Source: Coriobacteriia bacterium (GTDB lineage: Bacteria > Actinomycetota > Coriobacteriia > WRKU01 > JAENWW01). Taken from it: a stretch of 39,500 nt of DNA. The notes below the pieces were generated by a model that worked only from the letters and a program-made list of their open reading frames with translations, was not told the origin of the DNA and ran no database searches. Location: contig JAENWW010000013.1 of NCBI GenBank assembly GCA_016649875.1, positions 1 to 39,500 on the forward strand, written 5' to 3'. This document shows, piece after piece, positions 23,729-32,341 of the stretch. Made by a program: the position numbers and the translations under genes. Position 1 is the first letter of the stretch. Each line of letters opens with the position of its first letter.

Positions 23729-25393
23729 ATGGAAAAAGCAAATAAGGGGTGGGAACATAACCGCAGCTTGCTTGAAGCAAGCCTTGACCCCATCGTAACG
23801 ATAGGACCCGATGGCATAATAACAGATGCCAATTCTGCAACAGAAAAGGCTACAGGACTTCCTAAAGAAAAGATAATCGGCACGGACTTTTCAGAATACT
23901 TTACCGAGCCTGACAAGGTTCGCGCTGGATATAAACAAGTCTTTGATGTTGGCAAGGTCGTTGATTATGAACTTTATCTCAAACATATCAATGGATCATC
24001 CATTCCTGTTTTATATAATGCATCCCTGCATAAAGACAATGAAGGTCAAATAATCGGAGTGTTTGCTGCTGTAAGGGATATTTCTGCAATAAAAAAATAT
24101 GAAAACGAGCTTATTGATTTTAAAAACAATCTTGAATCAATCGTTCAACAAAAAACAGCCGAATTAATCATTGCAAATAAAGAACTTGTTTTTCAAAACG
24201 AAGAAAAAGAGAAACGTGCGGAGGAACTCGTTGTAGCCAACAAAGAGCTGGCGTTTCAAAATGACGAAAAGGATAAAAGAGCAGCAGAGCTAGTCCTGGC
24301 AAATAGAGAGCTCATCTTTCAGACTGGAGAGAAGGCAGACAGGGCAGCAGAGCTAGTGATTGCTGATGAAGAGCTTGTCTTTCAAAGCGGAGAGAAAGCA
24401 GACAGAGCAGCAGAGCTACTTCTCGCCAACAAAGAGCTGGCTTTTCAAACTGGTGAGAAGGCGGACAGGGCGGCAGAGTTACTTATCGCCAACAAAGAGC
24501 TGGTGTTTCAAAATGAAGAAAAAGAAAAGCGCGCAGCAGAATTAATCATTGCAAATAAAGAGTTGGTTATCCAAAACGAAGAAAAAGAGAAACGTGCTGT
24601 GGAGTTAGCCATTGCCAACGAAGAACTTTTTATTCAGCGGAAAAAAACAGAAGAGTTTAACAACCAATTGGAATCTCGCGTCGCTGAGAGAACGGCTCAG
24701 CTTGAATCTGTGAACAAAGAGTTAGAAGCGTTTTCCTATTCCGTATCCCATGATTTGAAAGCCCCTTTAAGACATATAACAGGATACATTTCATTATTAG
24801 TGAAAAAACACACGAACCTGCTTCCTGCAGAAGGCCTTCGTTATCTTGACAACATTTCTCTTTCTGCTACGAACATGGGAGAGCTAATCGATGGACTGCT
24901 TCAATTTTCAAGAACCGGAAGACTAGAAATGAACCAAAAGTTGCTCGATATGAATGAAATAGTGGATGCTTTGATTCAACCTAATAGAGAGCAGGACCAA
25001 CAGCACAGAATAGAATTCCATATCAATCCCCTGCCACCCGCTTTCGGTGACCTTGAAATGATAAAATCAGTCTGGAATAACCTTATTGAAAACGCAATAA
25101 AATTTTCCAAGAAAAAAGATCTGGCGAAAATATCCATTGGCGCAGAAGAAAACGAGACTGAAATAATTTACTATATCAAGGATAATGGCGCAGGTTTCGA
25201 TATGAACTACGCAGCAAAATTATTTACAGTTTTTCAACGTTTGCACCTTCAAGAGAATTTCGAGGGCACCGGGATAGGACTTGCAACCGTTCAAAAAATA
25301 ATCGCAAGACATGGCGGGAGAATCTGGGCTGAAGGCAAGGTCGGAGAAGGGGCCGCCTTCTTCTTCTCTTTAATTAAAAGAAAGGAAAGGTAA
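23729..25393 (+). CDS. PAS-domain sensor histidine kinase with eight 21-residue coiled-coil repeats
   Basis: The protein has 554 residues from the ATG at 23729, with TGGAG eight bases upstream. A PAS sensor domain (about residues 10-125) is followed by eight tandem 21-residue repeats of the type E-L-x-x-A-N-K-E-L-x-F-Q-N-E-E-K-x-x-R-A (about 144-311). Then come the HisKA phospho-acceptor in Y-S-V-S-H-D-L-K-A-P-L-R-H and the ATP-binding domain with N-L-I-E-N-A-I-K-F, D-N-G-A-G-F-D and G-T-G-I-G-L-A-T-V. There is no membrane segment, so the sensor is cytoplasmic. Two receiver genes follow within 10 bases. AT-rich codons mark it as acquired. Confidence 0.93.
   Translation: MEKANKGWEHNRSLLEASLDPIVTIGPDGIITDANSATEKATGLPKEKIIGTDFSEYFTEPDKVRAGYKQVFDVGKVVDYELYLKHINGSSIPVLYNASLHKDNEGQIIGVFAAVRDISAIKKYENELIDFKNNLESIVQQKTAELIIANKELVFQNEEKEKRAEELVVANKELAFQNDEKDKRAAELVLANRELIFQTGEKADRAAELVIADEELVFQSGEKADRAAELLLANKELAFQTGEKADRAAELLIANKELVFQNEEKEKRAAELIIANKELVIQNEEKEKRAVELAIANEELFIQRKKTEEFNNQLESRVAERTAQLESVNKELEAFSYSVSHDLKAPLRHITGYISLLVKKHTNLLPAEGLRYLDNISLSATNMGELIDGLLQFSRTGRLEMNQKLLDMNEIVDALIQPNREQDQQHRIEFHINPLPPAFGDLEMIKSVWNNLIENAIKFSKKKDLAKISIGAEENETEIIYYIKDNGAGFDMNYAAKLFTVFQRLHLQENFEGTGIGLATVQKIIARHGGRIWAEGKVGEGAAFFFSLIKRKER
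24158..24661 (+). repeat. 63-bp tandem coding repeats in the histidine kinase gene, about eight units
   Basis: Each 63-base unit encodes 21 residues (three heptads). Central units share G-E-K-A-D-R-A-A-E-L and are nearly identical in DNA, while the outer units carry E-E-K-E-K-R-A. This suggests recent unit duplication in the middle of the array. Units are in frame, so copy-number changes would lengthen or shorten the signalling helix by whole heptads. Confidence 0.85.
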
Positions 25394-25395
25394 AA

Positions 25396-25830
25396 ATGGT
25401 AATGAAAACTATTCTTTATATCGAGGACAACCCCTTGGACATTGAGCTGACATTGGAAGCATTAAAAGAAAACAGAATTGCAAATCCAATCGTTGTAACC
25501 CGTGACGGTATAGAAGCGTTGGAATATTTAAGGTTTGAAGGCCCCTTTAAAGACAGAAAAACAATGAATCCCAGTATGATTTTATTGGATTTGAAAATGC
25601 CAAGAATGAATGGGCTGGAATTCCTAACAATTGTTAAAAAAGATGCGAAATTCAAGCACATTCCTGTTATTATGCTGACGTCCTCCCGGGAGGAAAAGGA
25701 TTTAATAAAAGGGTATGACTTGAGAGTAAATGCCTATATTGTAAAACCGATTGATTTTTCTTCTTTACTAGATATGTTAAAACAGCTGACGGACTTTTGG
25801 TTGATTATCAACGAGTTGCCCCATGAATAG
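25396..25830 (+). CDS. Single-domain response regulator (Rcp1/CheY-like)
   Basis: This 144-residue receiver domain has no output domain. The acidic pocket is in L-Y-I-E-D-N near residue 7, the phospho-acceptor aspartate in I-L-L-D-L-K-M-P near 62, threonine/serine in M-L-T-S-S near 95, and lysine in Y-I-V-K-P-I-D near 117. The longer loop around residue 50 is typical of the Rcp1-type receivers that pair with PAS or phytochrome kinases. It begins two bases after the kinase stop, so it is the probable direct phosphate acceptor. Confidence 0.93.
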   Translation: MVMKTILYIEDNPLDIELTLEALKENRIANPIVVTRDGIEALEYLRFEGPFKDRKTMNPSMILLDLKMPRMNGLEFLTIVKKDAKFKHIPVIMLTSSREEKDLIKGYDLRVNAYIVKPIDFSSLLDMLKQLTDFWLIINELPHE

Positions 25831-25839
25831 AGGGAACTT

Positions 25840-27675
25840 ATGACGTGCAAAAATGACAAGAAATGTCCATTGCATATACTGTCCTTGGAAGATTCCCCCA
25901 TGGATGCTGAACTTATAAAAGAGTATTTACTTGAAAATTTCGGATCCGAAATCCAAATCAATGTGGTCACAAATGAGGCGGATTTTATTTTAGCGATATC
26001 TAAAGATACGTATGATTTGATTCTTGCGGACTTTATTTTGCACGGGTTTGACGGGTTCGCGGCACTGGAGCATGCTAAATCGATATGCCCATCCACGCCG
26101 TTTTTATGCGTATCCGGGTTCATAGGAGAAGAATCCGCCGTGGAACTTTTGAAGCAAGGCGCGACGGATTATATTTTAAAAAATAAATTGGGACGTCTGA
26201 AATATTCTATGGAAAGAGCGCTGAAGGAATCAAAAGATCAGAATGATCTAAGGGAAGCCAATTTATCCCTTATTAAAATCGGGGAACGATATAAAACCCT
26301 GACACAAACTTCAATTGACGGGTTCTTTATTTTGGACATAGAGGGCCGTTTTTTGGAAGTCAACGACGCCTATTGCAAAATAAGCGAATATTCCAGAGAG
26401 ATTTTACTCTCCATGAATATCAACGATTTGGATTTTGATGAATCGGACAAACAAACTGACGCACGTGTCCAAAAGATTATCGATAAAGGATGGGATCAAT
26501 TTAACAGCAGACATCGTAAAAACGATGGAACATTCTTCAACGTACACAATAACATCACTTTTATACCAAACGAAAAATTATTCATCTGTTTCGTTCATGA
26601 TGTCACCGATAGGCAAAAGGCTGAAGAAGAAATCCTTCGTTCAATTAATCATGACCATCTTACGGGGCTGTACAACCGAAGATTTTATGAAGAAGAATTA
26701 AAGAGACTTGATACAAAAAGAAACTTTCCTCTAACTATTGTTATGGGTGATATAAACGGATTAAAACTGATCAATGATTCCTTTGGACATACCATGGGTG
26801 ATGAGCTTCTCAGGAAAGCAGCAGGAGTGATAAACCACGCATGCCGAGCTGACGATATTATTGCCAGACTCGGAGGGGATGAATTTGTTATTATACTGCC
26901 TAAAACGGATGCTTTTGAAACAGAACGAATCATTAAACGTATCAAGGATTTGTCCTTAAAAGAAAAAGTAGGCAACATTGAAATTTCTATTTCCTTTGGT
27001 TACGCAACAAAAAGCAACGAGGAAGAAAATCTTCAAGAGATATTTAAATATGCTGAAGATCGTATGTATCAGCATAAGCACTCTGAAAGTCTTGGCGCTA
27101 GAAGCAAAACAATAGACTTGATTTTGAATACGCTCTACAAAAAAACCAGCATAGAGCGGTCGCATTCTATAAGAGTTAGTGAAGTCTGTGAAGCTATCGC
27201 AACCAAGATGGATTTTAATGAGAATGATGTTTTTCAGATTAGAACAGCTGGACTAATACATGATATAGGGAAAATGGAAATTGATGAAAAAATTCTCAAT
27301 AAACCCGGAAAGCTGAGCAAAGATGAATGGGAAAAGAAGCAGAGACACCCTGAAATAGGGTATCGAATATTAAGCGCGGTCATTAAATTTCCTTTAATAG
27401 CAGAGGATATTCTTGAGCATCATGAAAGATGGGATGGAAAAGGATATCCGAGAGGTCTTAAGGGCGAAGAAATTTCATTGCCTTCAAGGATTATTGCCGT
27501 TGCAGATTCCTATGATGCTATGACTAGTGATAGGACTTATGATAAAACTTTGAGTGAGGAAGAAGCCATAAACGAAATAATGAGATGCTCCGGCACCCAG
27601 TTTGATCCAGATGTTGCCAAGGTATTCATTGAAAAGGTTTTAGGGCAAAAGTGGGAACAGCTTAACAAAATATAA
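25840..27675 (+). CDS. Receiver-PAS-GGDEF-HD-GYP protein (cyclic-di-GMP turnover)
   Basis: This 611-residue four-domain protein begins with a receiver (about 8-125, acceptor Asp in L-I-L-A-D-F) and a PAS domain (about 150-265). A GGDEF diguanylate cyclase follows (about 270-425; D-H-L-T-G-L-Y-N-R-R-F and intact L-G-G-D-E-F), then an HD-GYP phosphodiesterase (about 435-600; H-D-I-G-K-M and H-H-E-R-W-D-G-K-G-Y-P). Both synthesis and breakdown motifs for cyclic-di-GMP are intact, so phosphorylation may switch between them. It lies nine bases after the receiver gene and completes the operon. Confidence 0.94.
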   Translation: MTCKNDKKCPLHILSLEDSPMDAELIKEYLLENFGSEIQINVVTNEADFILAISKDTYDLILADFILHGFDGFAALEHAKSICPSTPFLCVSGFIGEESAVELLKQGATDYILKNKLGRLKYSMERALKESKDQNDLREANLSLIKIGERYKTLTQTSIDGFFILDIEGRFLEVNDAYCKISEYSREILLSMNINDLDFDESDKQTDARVQKIIDKGWDQFNSRHRKNDGTFFNVHNNITFIPNEKLFICFVHDVTDRQKAEEEILRSINHDHLTGLYNRRFYEEELKRLDTKRNFPLTIVMGDINGLKLINDSFGHTMGDELLRKAAGVINHACRADDIIARLGGDEFVIILPKTDAFETERIIKRIKDLSLKEKVGNIEISISFGYATKSNEEENLQEIFKYAEDRMYQHKHSESLGARSKTIDLILNTLYKKTSIERSHSIRVSEVCEAIATKMDFNENDVFQIRTAGLIHDIGKMEIDEKILNKPGKLSKDEWEKKQRHPEIGYRILSAVIKFPLIAEDILEHHERWDGKGYPRGLKGEEISLPSRIIAVADSYDAMTSDRTYDKTLSEEEAINEIMRCSGTQFDPDVAKVFIEKVLGQKWEQLNKI

Positions 27676-27749
27676 ATAAATGTTTAGATATGTTTCCAAA
27701 ATTATGTCATCGCACGCGAGTTACAGAAATTCGGAAAGGATCTACCTCA

Positions 27750-28250
27750 ATGGATACCATTCAATTCGCAGAACTTGCCACCGAGCATTTGCCGGTGGTC
27801 TTGGATATCTACAATCATTACGTATTGCACACGACTGCGACCTTTCACTCCCATGTACTTTCAATGAACGAAATGAAAGATCTGGTGATTTTCGAGAGTC
27901 CGGTATATAAGACTTTCGTCATATTCCAAGACGAAAGTCTATGCGGCTACGTGCTATTGACCCAGTTCAAAAAGAGGGAGGCATACGACGGCACTGCCGA
28001 GGTCACCATCTATCTGAAAAGCGACTTCACCGGCAAGGGGATCGGAAACCTCGCGCTCGATTTCATCGAAAGCTACGCTTCCACAAAAGAACTGCACGTC
28101 CTCTTGGCGACGATTTGCGGAGAAAACGCCGCAAGCGTGAAGCTTTTCGAAAAGTGCGGATACACAAGGTGTGCCCGCTATAAAGAAGTTGGAAAAAAAT
28201 TCGGAAAATCGCTGGATGTCGTCGTCTACCAAAAAATAATCGATTGTTAG
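27750..28250 (+). CDS. GNAT acetyltransferase, phosphinothricin/methionine-sulfoximine type
   Basis: This 166-residue protein matches the N-acetyltransferase fold: D-I-Y-N-H-Y-V near residue 18, A-E-V-T-I-Y-L near 83, an acetyl-CoA loop related to G-K-G-I-G-N-L-A-L-D near 96, and E-N-A-A-S-V-K-L-F-E-K-C-G-Y near 125. The pattern fits the Bar/Pat/YncA group that acetylates glutamine-analogue amines. The ATG at 27750 follows GGAAAGGA. Base composition returns to the native GC-richer type here. The MFS gene starts 10 bases later, so the pair may be a resistance or detoxification unit. Confidence 0.85.
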   Translation: MDTIQFAELATEHLPVVLDIYNHYVLHTTATFHSHVLSMNEMKDLVIFESPVYKTFVIFQDESLCGYVLLTQFKKREAYDGTAEVTIYLKSDFTGKGIGNLALDFIESYASTKELHVLLATICGENAASVKLFEKCGYTRCARYKEVGKKFGKSLDVVVYQKIIDC

Positions 28251-28260
28251 GAACAAAGAG

Positions 28261-29616
28261 TTGAGCATCTCTTCGCGTATCGACAAGCTACCGGTCACTC
28301 CCCTTCTTAAGAAAATACTCCTCCTCACCGGTATCGGCTGGATGTTTGACGCCATGGATCAGGGGATGGTTTCAGGCGTTATGGCGACCATTGGAAAAAG
28401 CTGGGCCCTCACCGCCGGTCAGCTCGGATTACTCGGCAGCATCAGCATGCTCGGCATGGCGGTGGGCGCAGCAATTTCGGGTATGGCCGCCGATAAATGG
28501 GGCCGCCGTAACATTGTGATGCTCACGTTGTTGATTTATGGATTCGCCAGTATTCTCTCGGGATTTTCCACCAGCTATTACATGCTGCTCGGTTTGCGAT
28601 TCATCACCGGATTCGGACTCGGAGGAGAACTCCCGGCAGCGTCAACCCTGGTCAGCGAATTCTCACCGAAAAAAATTCGCGGTCGCAACGTCATCATTCT
28701 CGAAAGCTTCTGGGCATGGGGTTGGATACTTGCAGCCCTCGTCGCTTTTCTCCTCATACCGATTTATGGATGGCGCATCGCGTTCATCGTCGGCGGTATA
28801 CCCGCATTATTCGCCGCCGTTCTGCGCCATCAAGTGCCTGAATCACCGCGCTATCTCGAACGCGCAGGACGCACCGACGAAGCTGAGGCACTCGTGAGCA
28901 TCATGGAGTCTCAGGCAGGCATTCAACCCTCGACATCGGCCGCACACTCTACGCCTGGAATATCCGATCAAGGAGTTGCGGTTTCGGCACGACCGCATGT
29001 CGCGTTTTCGGATCTATGGAAACGCAAGTATCTCCGCAGCACCATCGTCTTGTGGGTGGTATGGTTCGGAATAAACTTCGGATACTATGGCTTCGTTCTC
29101 TGGACGCCGACATTGCTCGTGGCACAGGGGTTTAACCTCGTAAAAAGTTTCGAGTTCACCCTCATAATGTGCTTGGCGCAATTGCCCGGTTACTTCAGCG
29201 CCGCATACTTGATAGAAAAAATCGGACGGAAGAAGATTCTCGCCGTCTATTTTGCCGGAACAGCCGTAGCCGCATGGCTTTTCGGGCACGCCGGAAACGT
29301 CACAGAAATCCTGACTTTCGGCAGCCTCTTGTACTTCTTCAGCCTCGGTGCATGGGGCTGCGTTTACGCTTACACTCCGGAAATGTACCCGACTGCATTT
29401 CGCGCAAGCGGTGCAGGTTGGGCGGCGGCGTTCGGGCGCATAGGCGCGTTCATTGCGCCGTTCATCGTGCCGGTAATCTATGAACTTTACGGAAAGAAAA
29501 CCGGTTATTCATACGTGTTCATTCTCCTTGCAGGAGTATTTGCACTCGTGGCACTCGTAGTGGGAATCTTCGGTCGCGAGACCATGGGGAAATCACTGGA
29601 AGAAATAAGTGAATGA
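28261..29616 (+). CDS. Major facilitator superfamily transporter
   Basis: This 451-residue protein has twelve hydrophobic segments and sugar/aromatic-acid family signatures: D-A-M-D-Q-G near residue 31, the loop D-K-W-G-R-R-N near 78, L-R-F-I-T-G-F-G-L-G-G-E near 117, P-E-S-P-R-Y-L near 200, and the second-half loop E-K-I-G-R-K-K near 319. The central cytoplasmic loop is long (about 205-250). It starts with TTG. The substrate cannot be told; relatives carry niacin, benzoate or sugars. It is likely co-transcribed with the acetyltransferase. Confidence 0.9.
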   Translation: MSISSRIDKLPVTPLLKKILLLTGIGWMFDAMDQGMVSGVMATIGKSWALTAGQLGLLGSISMLGMAVGAAISGMAADKWGRRNIVMLTLLIYGFASILSGFSTSYYMLLGLRFITGFGLGGELPAASTLVSEFSPKKIRGRNVIILESFWAWGWILAALVAFLLIPIYGWRIAFIVGGIPALFAAVLRHQVPESPRYLERAGRTDEAEALVSIMESQAGIQPSTSAAHSTPGISDQGVAVSARPHVAFSDLWKRKYLRSTIVLWVVWFGINFGYYGFVLWTPTLLVAQGFNLVKSFEFTLIMCLAQLPGYFSAAYLIEKIGRKKILAVYFAGTAVAAWLFGHAGNVTEILTFGSLLYFFSLGAWGCVYAYTPEMYPTAFRASGAGWAAAFGRIGAFIAPFIVPVIYELYGKKTGYSYVFILLAGVFALVALVVGIFGRETMGKSLEEISE

Positions 29617-29865
29617 TTTTGAGTTATCCCGCGATGGCTCGCCTTGCAATACGTGCACAACGAGAGCATGATGAAAGGGCGTAATTGCATTCTGCCGACC
29701 TATTTCGAAGGTCGTAATTCGGATATTATTGCTACGTAATCACGAAATTCAGTGTTCCATATTGTAGCAATATACCCTCGATGTGTAAGAAATTCTTTCA
29801 AAAAGAAATCTCCTACAAAAAATTCGGCAGCGCTCTGTCTTGCCACAAGAAAGAAGGTACTCGCA
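29617..29865. other. Non-coding gap with small inverted repeats before the glycosyltransferase
   Basis: No gene is seen. CGACCT/AGGTCG (29696-29714) makes a small hairpin. TATTGCTAC (29727-29735) and GTAGCAATA (29764-29772) are complementary arms 28 bases apart. These could be operator or terminator elements, but neither has a T run. Confidence 0.4.
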
Positions 29866-31203
29866 TTGTCAGGCAATAAGAAATTAAAAGTCGGTATCGG
29901 CTTTGCCACCGGAAGAAAAAACTTCCAGGATGTCCTTTCGACCGACATCTACAACTGGAAAGAATCCGGTCTCGTCGACAATGCCGACGTCAGCCTCAAC
30001 ATCTTTGTCGCATACGATCTCACCTACAATGAGACCAAGAGCGAAGATTACACCGACATCCAGCAGAAACTCAAAGACCAACTTGACGACATCGTCTTCA
30101 TCGATAAGAACAACATGACAAAAGAGATCAATCGTCTTGTCCATGAAGGTGTCATCAAAACAAACGAAGCGATTAAAATCTTTGAAAAAGGCTATGCGGG
30201 ACAACGAAATGCGATACTTTACTACGCATTGAAAAATAATATCGACTATCTGATTTTTCTTGACGACGATGAGTATCCTTTAACGGTCGCCGACACCAAG
30301 CGAACCGCTTTGTGGGGTGGCCAAGAAATCCTTTCCACCCACCTCGAATACATAAGCCAAGCAGATGTCACGCATGGCCACCACTGCGGATATGTTTCGC
30401 CCATTCCCAACATCGAATTCGATGAAACACTGAATAAAGATGATTTCCGCCTATTTATCGAAGCGATCAGCAACGACATCATCAATTGGAGTTCGGTAGA
30501 GCGGGTCATGAAAAACGGTGGCGTCACTTATGCGGACACCACGATACTTTTAAACGACGTGGCATACGAAGTGCCCGAAATCAATCATGCAAAATTCATC
30601 TCGGGCTCAAACCTTTGTATCAATCTGACCGACGCGAAGCGCGCTTTGCCCTTTTACAATCCGCCGGGAGCACGGGGAGAAGATGCGTTCCTCAGCACCT
30701 TGCTCACCGACAGAACCGTCCTATCGATTCCTTGTTATACGTTTCATGACGGATTTTCGACCTATCACCATCTGCTGGAAGGCGTCTTGCCGACCAAACT
30801 GAAATTCATTTCATCCGACGATGAAAAGAACGTCAAAAGGTTTTACGACGCATGTATCGGATGGGTTCGCTATAAACCGTTATTTCTCTACATCACCCAA
30901 CCTGAAGAATATGAAAAACTGATTGATGACATGAGAGTACGTCTCGAGTCGACCATCCCCAGTATTTGCGAGTTTTTTTCTGAACCTGCTTTTGAAAACA
31001 TCTTGGTCGAACTGGACAAATATCACAAAAACGTCAAAAAACATTATCGTGAATTCATCGAGACCCAAGCCCTATGGAAAAAAGTCGTCAATCAATTCGC
31101 AAAGCCCCTCAGAGAGAGCAAATCATCGACGCCGGATCAGCATCATAACGATAGTCCAGCCGTCCATGTGACAGACCTCGACTATTCTTTACCGGTCCAG
31201 TAA
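29866..31203 (+). CDS. GT-A-fold glycosyltransferase-like protein
   Basis: This 445-residue protein opens with K-L-K-V-G-I-G-F-A-T-G-R, a first beta strand, and later has a nucleotide-sugar metal motif in Y-L-I-F-L-D-D-D-E-Y near residue 130. A-G-Q-R-N-A-I-L-Y-Y precedes it, as in family-2-like enzymes. G-A-R-G-E-D-A-F-L near 265 resembles the acceptor/base region. The C-terminal 130 residues are helical. I chose the TTG at 29866 (GAAGG upstream); the frame extends to 29752 without support. The likely substrate is a surface polysaccharide or glycolipid. Its 3' end overlaps the convergent DUF5661 gene by 22 bases. Confidence 0.65.
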   Translation: MSGNKKLKVGIGFATGRKNFQDVLSTDIYNWKESGLVDNADVSLNIFVAYDLTYNETKSEDYTDIQQKLKDQLDDIVFIDKNNMTKEINRLVHEGVIKTNEAIKIFEKGYAGQRNAILYYALKNNIDYLIFLDDDEYPLTVADTKRTALWGGQEILSTHLEYISQADVTHGHHCGYVSPIPNIEFDETLNKDDFRLFIEAISNDIINWSSVERVMKNGGVTYADTTILLNDVAYEVPEINHAKFISGSNLCINLTDAKRALPFYNPPGARGEDAFLSTLLTDRTVLSIPCYTFHDGFSTYHHLLEGVLPTKLKFISSDDEKNVKRFYDACIGWVRYKPLFLYITQPEEYEKLIDDMRVRLESTIPSICEFFSEPAFENILVELDKYHKNVKKHYREFIETQALWKKVVNQFAKPLRESKSSTPDQHHNDSPAVHVTDLDYSLPVQ

Positions 31204-31457
31204 TCCTCGGCCTCGTTTTCCATTTTTGCAAGGCGTGTGTAATAGTCGGGATACTCGTTGAGGTGTGCCAGGGCGATCTTGCCGGTGGTCTTCGGGTCAT
31301 CGTCTGTCACATCGGTGTGCGCATCGACGCGCCCGTGTTCCAATTCGACATCCATGCCCATCCTGAATTGCTCGACGTCATATTTATCCCACGTTATACC
31401 GAGCTCGGCGCCTATCGTCTGTGCTTCTTCCGCAGAAAAAACCTTTTTCTCCGTCAT
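31182..31457 (-). CDS. DUF5661 family protein
   Basis: This 91-residue acidic protein runs F-S-A-E-E-A-Q-T-I-G-A-E-L-G, then D-V-E-Q-F-R-M-G-M-D-V-E-L-E-H-G and K-I-A-L-A-H-L-N-E-Y-P-D-Y-Y, which I recognise as DUF5661. The function is unknown. The ATG at 31457 has AAAGGA upstream. It is the only minus-strand gene in the second half apart from the edge transposase, and it converges on the glycosyltransferase gene with coding overlap. Confidence 0.82.
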   Translation of the reverse strand: MTEKKVFSAEEAQTIGAELGITWDKYDVEQFRMGMDVELEHGRVDAHTDVTDDDPKTTGKIALAHLNEYPDYYTRLAKMENEAEDYWTGKE

Positions 31458-31672
31458 GAGCAAATCCTTTCTCGAAGAACTTATTATTGAGGTCAGGATA
31501 GTCGTGTCGTCCACCGATATCCAGCAGTATGTGGAACAGCAGCGGACGCAAGATTAAGAGCCAAGACCTTTGCTATCCATCCCTGCCCTGAACGACGGGG
31601 CTTTTCGCAAATTATCCGGTAAACTGTTTAGAAGTAACTTAAACATATTGTTGAAAGGTGGCAGTTCCGTCC

Positions 31673-32266
31673 ATGGACCAGAATTTCTCCCGAGCGCAAG
31701 CTCTCGATCTATTACAAAAGTACAATAAAGAGCCTTTCCATATTCAGCACGCGCTGACTGTGGAGGGCGTCATGCGCTTCTTCGCGCAAGGGCGCAGTTA
31801 TGATGATGAAAAAGAATTTTGGGGACTCGTGGGATTGCTCCATGACATCGACTTCGAACAATATCCCGAGCAGCACTGTGTCAAAGCGCCCGAACTCCTC
31901 AAAGAAATCGGTGCGAGCGATGAGTTCATTCATGGGGTGGTGAGCCACGGATATGGAATGTCGGGTTCCACCGTCAAGCCTGAGCACGAAATGGAAAAGA
32001 TTCTTTTCGCCACCGACGAGCTCACCGGCCTCATCGGTGCGGCGGCGTTGATGAGGCCCTCCAAAAGCACACAAGACATGGAACTGAAAAGCTTGCGAAA
32101 AAAATACAAGGACAAAAAATTTGCCGCAGGTTGCGACAGAGGAGTCATCGAGCAAGGCGCGCTGATGCTCGATATGGAGCTCAACGATTTACTCGAAGCG
32201 ACCATCTCGGCCATGCGCAGTTGCGAGCAATCCGTACACGACGAAACTCAATCGCTTACGCGGTAA
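31673..32266 (+). CDS. HD-domain metal-dependent phosphohydrolase
   Basis: This 197-residue protein has an HD superfamily pattern: histidine in P-F-H-I-Q-H-A-L near residue 22, the paired L-L-H-D-I-D-F near 63, and later histidines in V-V-S-H-G-Y and K-P-E-H-E-M. Such proteins cut phosphate esters of nucleotides or related compounds. The start is taken at the ATG 31673, downstream of AAAGGTGG; the GTG at 31658 lies inside that ribosome site. The substrate is unknown. Confidence 0.85.
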   Translation: MDQNFSRAQALDLLQKYNKEPFHIQHALTVEGVMRFFAQGRSYDDEKEFWGLVGLLHDIDFEQYPEQHCVKAPELLKEIGASDEFIHGVVSHGYGMSGSTVKPEHEMEKILFATDELTGLIGAAALMRPSKSTQDMELKSLRKKYKDKKFAAGCDRGVIEQGALMLDMELNDLLEATISAMRSCEQSVHDETQSLTR

Positions 32267-32281
32267 TGCCGTTTATTTGAT

Positions 32282-32336
32282 TTGACATCTCTTTCTCAAT
32301 CTCCTAACATATGAACATATGCTCACATGTTAGGAG
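32282..32336 (+). promoter_or_regulatory. arsR promoter and operator, overlapping the ribosome site
   Basis: TTGACA (32282-32287) and TAACAT (32305-32310) stand 17 bases apart, a strong promoter pair. CTCCTAACAT (32301-32310) is exactly complementary to ATGTTAGGAG (32327-32336). The centre contains TGAACATATGCTCA, which resembles SmtB/ArsR-type operators. The repressor would cover the -10 box. In RNA beginning upstream the same repeat could hide the AGGAG ribosome site. Confidence 0.8.
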
Positions 32337-32341
32337 ATTTT

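Noticed and set aside
24158-24661. Regular 63-bp repeats that could suggest a CRISPR array
   Set aside because: They are in-frame coding repeats without unique spacers and encode a coiled coil.
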